64,000 bases of DNA from Prochlorococcus sp. scB241_528O2 (GTDB taxonomy: Bacteria > Cyanobacteriota > Cyanobacteriia > PCC-6307 > Cyanobiaceae). A program made the translations under genes and the position numbers. Below are positions 58,884 to 64,000 of this stretch, in pieces; position 1 is the stretch's first letter; every line of letters begins with the position of its first letter. The DNA lies in NCBI GenBank assembly GCA_000634115.1, contig JFLJ01000175.1:31215-95214 (forward strand). Direction: 5' to 3'. The notes under the pieces are model-generated. The model searched no databases, was not told the DNA's origin, and worked only from the letters and a program-made list of their open reading frames with translations.

Positions 58884-59231
58884 TTAAAATTGATTGCAAG
58901 TAACTTCCCAAGAACCAGTTATATCATTCCATTTTTGTCTGCAATTTGTTTGCCTAACACATTGCGGGAAAGCAGAACAATCTCCTAAAATTTTACAAGA
59001 TTGACATACATTTGGAACTGGATTTGAATATGGCACTGATCTATTAGGTACGATTATTTGAGGACGTGGTGAGAATATCTCATTTAAAAAATAAATTAAT
59101 GCAAAACCAATTACTAACAGCGAAATAAAGTTTTGATTTTTTTTAATCCAAGCAAATTGTTTTTTATATTTATCCTTTTCCTTAAATAAAACATAATAAG
59201 CAATGAAACCGATGATGATGATGTATAGCAT
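58884..59231 (-). CDS. Membrane-anchored Cys-rich hypothetical protein
   Basis: Not recognised. 115 aa: two membrane spans (about 1-14 and 34-50), a Pro-rich stretch (SPRPQIIVPNRSVPYSNPVP), then a tail of about 40 residues with six cysteines (CQSC, DC, QC, NC, TC) suggesting disulfides outside the membrane. It lies between the metzincin and rhomboid genes and has its own promoter palindrome. Confidence 0.65.
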   Translation of the reverse strand: MLYIIIIGFIAYYVLFKEKDKYKKQFAWIKKNQNFISLLVIGFALIYFLNEIFSPRPQIIVPNRSVPYSNPVPNVCQSCKILGDCSAFPQCVRQTNCRQKWNDITGSWEVTCNQF

Positions 59232-59317
59232 TATTTAATTCATTAAAAATCTACTTAAATCTACTTAAATTTTTCTATTAAGCAAATTTAAATTTCAAAC
59301 TTTATAAAAAGTTAAAG

Positions 59318-59357
59318 GTGTACAGAAATTTATTTTTATACGATTTCTCTTAAGAGA
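59318..59357 (-). promoter_or_regulatory. Island promoter block with 12-bp palindrome
   Basis: The perfect palindrome TCTCTTAAGAGA is at 59346-59357. On the minus strand CGTATAAAAATAAATTTCTGTACACC follows. The palindrome is 115 bases from the start of the Cys-rich gene, farther than at the other sites. Confidence 0.6.
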
Positions 59358-59373
59358 CAGCAAAAAGGCGCTA

Positions 59374-59420
59374 CGTAAAACTCAGGTAAAACAGATTAAC
59401 TCCATTCTTTATAATTTGCG
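59374..59420. repeat. Cassette junction region D repeats
   Basis: CGTAAAAC (59374) and GGTAAAAC (59385), period 11, the second running into AGATTAACTCCATTCTTTATAATTTGCG. The latter resembles the 3'-flank block at 58.77 and 56.59 kb. Confidence 0.5.
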
Positions 59421-59474
59421 TTTTAATTATATGAACTAAATGTAGAGAATATATTTTTATTTTCAACGAATAAA

Positions 59475-60710
59475 TTAATTGTTCTTTTCAACACCCCATA
59501 CATGTCTTAGTGCTTTGATGTCCAATTCAGTGAAGAAATTTTCTTCATCTGCGTACTTAAAGTTGTTATAAGACATTGTTGTACTTCTATTATTAATTCG
59601 GACATCATATGGATCAATATTGAATTTAGTGTATTGACTCAAACCCCCTCCCTCTCGATGCTCTAACCCTAATGCATGCCCGATTTCATGGACTATTGTA
59701 AAAGCAGCATCAACAGTTAAATTTGGATAATTTTTCATTTTTAGATATTTATATTTATTCATAGAAAAATATACCTCGACATAATAGTTAGGAGAATCTT
59801 TATCCTCAGTCATCCATCCAGGACTATCATCTAACTCATCAACTTGATAAATTCGTATCATTGCTCCAACTGGAGAATTTACTCTTTTAAAATCAAGATC
59901 AATGAGAGGATCAAGTTTTGAAAAAGTATCATCAATAAATTTCTGGGTATCATCAGAAATTGCATAGGAATACCTCTTCAAAGATTTTGGTTGGATTTTA
60001 GATTTAAATTTTCCACCTTCTTCGTGAACATAATAAGTAATAGGTTTTTGATATGTTTTCCCATTGAATTGTGCATATTTATTAAAACCTTTGTACATTG
60101 GACTATTCCTTTTATTTAACATCGCTGGCGCAATTAGATTATTAATAGAAAGTTGAACTTTATCTTCTGAAAAAATTTTGAATGCTCTATTATTATCGGC
60201 AGTTGCACCTTTGTAATCTTCAATTTCTTCTCTTAAAGAACCTCGATCAAGATATATATATCCATCTTCTGGATTAATTTCTATCGCTTTATTGTAATCA
60301 GATAGTGCTGCTTTATTTTTTCCTAACTGCGAGTAAGAAATACCTCGACCATAGTAAGCATCCCAGGCGTCTTGATTTAGTTGTATTACTTTTGTGTAAT
60401 CAGATATCGCTCCCTCATAATCTTTTACACTTTCCTTTGCCAAACCTCTTTCATAATAAGCATCTTCATACTCTGGATTAATTTCTATCGCTTTATTGTA
60501 ATCAGATATCGCTCCTTTATAAATTCCTTTATCTGACTTCTTTAGTCCACGCTCGTAATAAAACTGAGCATTTTTTGTTTCCGCTTTAGCAGATAATGAA
60601 TATATTGCATCAGGACTAGAAAATATAGAAGCACTTCCTAAATAAATTGGTTGTCCTATTGGAAGCAAAAATAATCCTATTGCAAAAACAATTTTTCTTT
60701 TGTTCAACAT
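59475..60710 (-). CDS. Secreted TPR-metzincin metalloprotease
   Basis: 411 aa from the ATG preceded by AAGGAAA; an upstream in-frame ATG at 60752 falls inside the promoter block. Leader LFLLPIGQP, then SLSAKAETK (likely cleavage near 43). Four TPRs span 46-181. The C-terminal domain (about 220-411) has the zinc motif HEIGHALGLEH (341-351) and a Met-turn TTMSY (377-381), the metzincin signature, closest to matrixin/M10-type peptidases. Zinc ligands and the catalytic glutamate are present. The TPR-metzincin fusion is unusual. First gene after guaA. Confidence 0.88.
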   Translation of the reverse strand: MLNKRKIVFAIGLFLLPIGQPIYLGSASIFSSPDAIYSLSAKAETKNAQFYYERGLKKSDKGIYKGAISDYNKAIEINPEYEDAYYERGLAKESVKDYEGAISDYTKVIQLNQDAWDAYYGRGISYSQLGKNKAALSDYNKAIEINPEDGYIYLDRGSLREEIEDYKGATADNNRAFKIFSEDKVQLSINNLIAPAMLNKRNSPMYKGFNKYAQFNGKTYQKPITYYVHEEGGKFKSKIQPKSLKRYSYAISDDTQKFIDDTFSKLDPLIDLDFKRVNSPVGAMIRIYQVDELDDSPGWMTEDKDSPNYYVEVYFSMNKYKYLKMKNYPNLTVDAAFTIVHEIGHALGLEHREGGGLSQYTKFNIDPYDVRINNRSTTMSYNNFKYADEENFFTELDIKALRHVWGVEKNN

Positions 60711-60728
60711 AAGTTTCCTTTTATGTAA

Positions 60729-60777
60729 ATATATCAACTGTAGAGAAAACATACTTTATACGATTTCTCTTAAGAGA
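60729..60777 (-). promoter_or_regulatory. Island promoter block with 12-bp palindrome
   Basis: The perfect palindrome TCTCTTAAGAGA is at 60766-60777, 56 bases upstream of the metzincin start. On the minus strand AATCGTATAAAGTATG, TTTTCTCTACAG and TTGATATATT follow. Confidence 0.65.
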
Positions 60778-60791
60778 CGGTCAATTTGGTT

Positions 60792-60812
60792 CGTGACAAA
60801 CCCGTGACAAAC
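60792..60812. repeat. Paired 11-bp-period direct repeats next to guaA
   Basis: CGTGACAAAC at 60792-60801 and 60803-60812. The core-like ATAAACCGATAAAT lies at 60867-60880, 30 bases before the guaA stop. Layout matches region B. Confidence 0.65.
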
Positions 60813-60880
60813 TGACATCTGAAAACCCTTGGTATCAGGTATTTAGAATATGAGATTGTGTGTGTGATAAACCGATAAAT

Positions 60881-60936
60881 TGAAGTTATAACTGGGTTTT
60901 TAAGAGCAATTTATTCCCACTCAATGGTTCCAGGAG
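60881..60936 (-). repeat. guaA 3' end, reference copy of the repeated segment
   Basis: Last codons of guaA and its downstream flank. The 20 bases 60910-60929 recur exactly at 56492-56511 and with three changes at 57425-57444. GuaA 3' ends are reported integration sites for genomic islands in other bacteria, which fits an attachment-site reading. Confidence 0.7.
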
Positions 60937-62497
60937 GTTTGCTTGTAATATCATAAACAACTCTATTCACTGAAGCCACCTCATTCACTATCCTATTAGA
61001 AATTCTTTCTAAAATCTCAAAAGAAATTTTTGACCAGTCTGCTGTCATCCCATCTTCACTGGATACACAACGTAAAACTATTGGCCACGCATAAGTTCTT
61101 TTATCACCCATAACTCCTACAGTTTTCACAGGCAACAATACTGCGAAAGCTTGCCAAATATCATTGTAAAGACCTGATTTTTTAATTTCGTCTCTTACTA
61201 TCCAATCGGCATCTCTTAAACAATCCAGTTTTGCATTAGTCACTTCTCCCAAAATTCTTATCGCTAAACCTGGACCTGGGAATGGATGCCTTTTGATAAT
61301 TTCATCCGGCAAGCCTAAAGCGGCCCCCAAATTTCGGACTTCATCCTTAAAAAGTTTTCTTAATGGCTCAACTAATTTAAACTGTAAATCTTTTGGTAAT
61401 CCTCCTACATTATGATGACTCTTTATTTTTACAGCTATTCTCTCACCTGTCTTGGGATCAATATTAGTACCAGCACTTTCAATAACATCAGGATAAAGAG
61501 TACCTTGCGCTAAGTAATGAAAAGGTCCCAATCTATTACTTTCTTCTTCAAATACTCTAATAAATTCTTCACCAATAATTTTCCTTTTTTGTTCTGGATC
61601 AGTAATTCCTTTTAACTTTGCAATAAACCTTTCCCTAGCATTGATATATTCAACCTTAATATGAAATTTCTTGTCAAAAAAATTCATTAAAAACTCAGGT
61701 TCACCTTTTCTCATGAACCCTTGGTCTATAAACATACATGTAAGCTGATTACCAATAGCTTTATTGAGCAAAAAAGCAAGAGTTGACGAATCTACTCCCC
61801 CTGACAAGGCAAGTAAAACTTTCTTTTTGCCAACTTGTTCTCTAATCCTAGGAATTGTCTCCTCTAAAAAGGTTTCTGTTGTCCAATCAGCCGAACAACT
61901 AGAAATTTTGTAAACAAAATTTTTAATTAATGTCATTCCATACTCTGAATGAATAACTTCAGGATGAAATTGTACGCCAAATAATTTCTTTCTATCATTG
62001 GAAATTGCAGCATGGATTGTGTTCTCGGTATGCGCAATTTTATTAAATCCATCAGGCAAACAATTGATTGAATCTCCATGACTCATCCACATAATAGATT
62101 TATCTACTACATCAGAAAGAAGATCACATTCTAAATCTATATATAATGGTGCTCTCCCATACTCAGCTTTTTTAGTTGCTGAAGTGACAGAGCCACCAAG
62201 TTCTTTAACCATTATTTGCATTCCATAGCATATGCCAAGAATAGGAATTCCTAAATCAAAAATTTTTTCACTACATTTAGGAGCATTTTGAGCATATACA
62301 GAATTTGGTCCTCCACTCAAAATTATCCCTCTAGGATTAATTTCAAGAATATGCTCAATTGAAATACAGTTACTTACTACGAGAGAAAAAACATTAGCTT
62401 CTCTAATTCTTCTTGCAATCAATTCAGAATATTGAGATCCGAAATCTAAAATTAATATTGAAGGATCTCGTTCTTTTTTTAAAAATTTTTGACTCAT
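60911..62497 (-). CDS. guaA: GMP synthase (glutamine-hydrolysing)
   Basis: Converts XMP to GMP. In the 528-aa protein the class-I amidotransferase domain has nucleophile C90 in LGICYGMQ and HPEVIHSE. The ATP-pyrophosphatase domain has LSGGVDSS near 235 and the dimerisation domain ends KPPGTIEWE. The gene is intact to its stop even though its 3' end is repeated downstream. cbiD lies 49 bp upstream on the same strand. Confidence 0.97.
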   Translation of the reverse strand: MSQKFLKKERDPSILILDFGSQYSELIARRIREANVFSLVVSNCISIEHILEINPRGIILSGGPNSVYAQNAPKCSEKIFDLGIPILGICYGMQIMVKELGGSVTSATKKAEYGRAPLYIDLECDLLSDVVDKSIMWMSHGDSINCLPDGFNKIAHTENTIHAAISNDRKKLFGVQFHPEVIHSEYGMTLIKNFVYKISSCSADWTTETFLEETIPRIREQVGKKKVLLALSGGVDSSTLAFLLNKAIGNQLTCMFIDQGFMRKGEPEFLMNFFDKKFHIKVEYINARERFIAKLKGITDPEQKRKIIGEEFIRVFEEESNRLGPFHYLAQGTLYPDVIESAGTNIDPKTGERIAVKIKSHHNVGGLPKDLQFKLVEPLRKLFKDEVRNLGAALGLPDEIIKRHPFPGPGLAIRILGEVTNAKLDCLRDADWIVRDEIKKSGLYNDIWQAFAVLLPVKTVGVMGDKRTYAWPIVLRCVSSEDGMTADWSKISFEILERISNRIVNEVASVNRVVYDITSKPPGTIEWE

Positions 62498-62546
62498 GTA
62501 TAAAAGTTAGCTCAATTTATTTACAAAAGCATAATCAATCAAAAAA

Positions 62547-63665
62547 TTAATTTAATTGAAAATAAGAAATATAATTATTACCGTTAGTTCCCGACCACCT
62601 TATTTTCCTTTTTCTATCAAAAACAATTGCTGCAATTTCTATATCCGTTTTTACATACCTATTAACATATAAAAAGGAACGCTTCTCAATCGTATTTGAT
62701 AAATTTTGGAATAATTTTTCAGCTATAGATTTATTAAATCTTTCAAGAAGTAATAAGGCATCCTCAAGAGTATTTAAATTAGATAATTTTACTATTATTT
62801 CAGTTGGTATTTTTTCTTTAACTGCTAAATAAACAAGAATCTCGATTCTTCCATCAGCCAAATGATTATGTGTGTGAAAAATCCCTCCTGCTAATTTAAT
62901 TAATTTTCCGTGGTAACCCAAAAGAATTACCGTTTTAAAATTTTTTATTGCAGCATCAACTATTAGTGGTCCTATCCAATTCCCAACTTTTATAATTGGA
63001 AACTTAACATTACAAGTTTTTGCCAAATTTAAGCCATTTTCACCTATAACAAAAACAACTTTACCTTTAAAATCCTTATTAATTAACTTTGATAGATTCT
63101 TTTTTGCCTCTTCTAATTGATCAGGGGAAGCACTCGAATAAGTCTCGGCAGAAGTTCCAATTATAGATAATCCATCTACAATACCAAATGATTTATTACT
63201 AGTTCTTTCCGCTAAAAACTCGCCATTTGGGAAAATAATTTCTAAATTCAAATTAAAACCATCTGGAATAATATCAAATAAATTTTCATATAAAACTTCT
63301 TTAGAAAAATTAGAAATACATATCTCAGATGTATTCTCTGTAATACCTACACCAGATCCTGCAATAATATTGATTGGATTTGTTTGAATAAAATTATTAA
63401 AAGAAATTTTTTCTAATGAGGCTATTGTCCATATTTCCAAGTTTTGCGTAATGTCAAGATCTAAGCCAGAATTTGCGAAGGAAATTCCTAATGCATGCGA
63501 GTCACCTTTCAGCAAACCAACAGAATGAATCTCGATTTTTATTTCTTTTTTTTCATTGGGAATTTTTATTAATTCATAATTATCAAATGGAAACCCAACA
63601 AGTTTCTTTAATGCTGACTTAGCAGCTCCAGCAACCCACAAAGGTAAAGAAAATCCTTTTTTCAA
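62547..63665 (-). CDS. cbiD: Cobalt-precorrin-5B C1-methyltransferase CbiD
   Basis: SAM-dependent C1 methylation in anaerobic-route cobalamin ring synthesis. The 372-aa protein has the CbiD start GFSLPLWVAGAAKSALK. Further segments include IIAGSGVGITENT and a glycine/histidine-containing VILLGYHGKLIKLAGG, with HNHLADGRIE. Prochlorococcus makes pseudocobalamin, using this route. It is divergent from the aminotransferase 5' part, 60 bp apart. Confidence 0.9.
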   Translation of the reverse strand: MKKGFSLPLWVAGAAKSALKKLVGFPFDNYELIKIPNEKKEIKIEIHSVGLLKGDSHALGISFANSGLDLDITQNLEIWTIASLEKISFNNFIQTNPINIIAGSGVGITENTSEICISNFSKEVLYENLFDIIPDGFNLNLEIIFPNGEFLAERTSNKSFGIVDGLSIIGTSAETYSSASPDQLEEAKKNLSKLINKDFKGKVVFVIGENGLNLAKTCNVKFPIIKVGNWIGPLIVDAAIKNFKTVILLGYHGKLIKLAGGIFHTHNHLADGRIEILVYLAVKEKIPTEIIVKLSNLNTLEDALLLLERFNKSIAEKLFQNLSNTIEKRSFLYVNRYVKTDIEIAAIVFDRKRKIRWSGTNGNNYISYFQLN

Positions 63666-63725
63666 ATCAAGTAATTGAAAAATATATAATGAGAACTAAT
63701 CTAAGAATGACCTATTTATTAAAAA

Positions 63726-64000
63726 GTGGCCATACAACAAAAATTATCATTGATGATTCCTGGACCCACACCAGTTCCAGAAAGAGTTTTACAAGCATTA
63801 GGCAAGCATCCAATAGGACATCGTAGTAAAGAATTCCAAGAGCTCGTAGAAAGTACATCTCAAAATTTACAATGGCTTCATCAAACTCAAAATGATGTTC
63901 TAACAATTACTGGAAGTGGAACTGCCGCAATGGAAGCTGGAATAATAAATACCTTAAGTAAAGGTGATAAGGTAATTTGCGGAGAAAATGGAAAATTTGG
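63726..64000 (+). pseudogene. Class V aminotransferase, 5' part of a split gene (runs off window)
   Basis: The GTG start gives V-A-I-Q-Q-K-L-S-L, then MIPGPTPVPERVLQALGKHP, IGHRSKEF, ITGSGTAAMEAG and GDKVICGENGKFG, the N-terminal part of the serine-pyruvate-type aminotransferase whose remainder is at 51997-52905. The ATG at 63753 is an alternative start. Joined through the 20-bp match, the two halves give about 387 residues, the normal length. Whether this copy continues intact beyond the window cannot be seen. Confidence 0.85.
63981..64000 (+). repeat. 20-bp inverted match at rearrangement junction, copy 2
   Basis: GGAGAAAATGGAAAATTTGG, identical to the minus strand of 52886-52905. It is in frame with the aminotransferase (G-E-N-G-K-F-G). 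The base before it differs between the copies; the end of the match is set by the window edge. Confidence 0.95.

Noticed and set aside
60789..60815. tRNA T-arm like GGTTCGTGAC
   Set aside because: No acceptor or anticodon stem can be formed around it; the sequence belongs to the paired direct repeats.
56280..60910. Class 1-type integron
   Set aside because: No integron integrase, and the junction repeats do not show attC-like paired inverted cores; genes also have their own promoters.

Overview
The window is about 30% G+C, densely packed and carries a cyanobacterial gene set: EF-P/AccB, Gap2, a thylakoid-type cyclophilin, DUF1400, DUF502 and DUF3134 proteins, and sucrose-phosphate synthase. 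Gene content and order match a high-light-adapted Prochlorococcus (MED4/AS9601-like). No tRNA, rRNA or CRISPR array was recognised.

Region 1 (1-19.5 kb) is the end of the conventional Prochlorococcus gene numbering: a ClC chloride channel (5' end outside the window), purU, an FAD oxidoreductase, dnaK, aroE, rpsF, argG, mraY, sucrose-phosphate synthase, uvrA, recN, an ABC1/UbiB kinase-like protein, a DUF1400 protein and thrC. The 337-bp gap before dnaN holds clustered DnaA-box-like 9-mers and a perfect 10-bp inverted repeat, and is the candidate replication origin.

Region 2 (19.9-52 kb) is the syntenic block that starts at dnaN: a PRC-barrel protein, purL, purF, a GyrA/ParC subunit, a TPR protein, queG, DUF502, nusB, ftsY, a SpoIIE-type phosphatase, argH, a glycine-rich RRM protein, dusA, msrB, grpE, dnaJ, a TusA-like protein, rsgA, ybaB, murB, murC, gap2, thiL, a cyclophilin, efp, accB, pdxA, an epimerase, an HNH protein, an AbrB-like membrane protein and small Prochlorococcus proteins. 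Several convergent neighbours overlap at their 3' ends.

Region 3 (52-64 kb) is accessory and rearranged. A class V aminotransferase gene is split. Its last ~295 codons lie on the minus strand near 52-52.9 kb, joined there to a truncated DnaB-type helicase. Its first ~92 codons lie on the plus strand at the very end of the window. The two halves share a 20-bp inverted match (52886-52905 and 63981-64000), so one ~11-kb inversion, real or artefactual, explains the break.

Inside the inverted segment, downstream of guaA, is a row of modules that all point the same way as guaA. They encode a TPR-metzincin, a Cys-rich membrane protein, a rhomboid protease, several secreted TPR proteins and a trypsin-like protease with TPRs. 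Five of the genes have a shared promoter block with a 12-bp palindrome (one copy imperfect). The junctions carry 11-bp-period direct repeats and a core resembling TAATCGGTTTTAC. Two junctions also carry remnants of the guaA 3' end. This looks like serial site-specific accretion of protease/TPR cassettes at guaA, with no recombinase visible here. It is the most likely undescribed system in the window.
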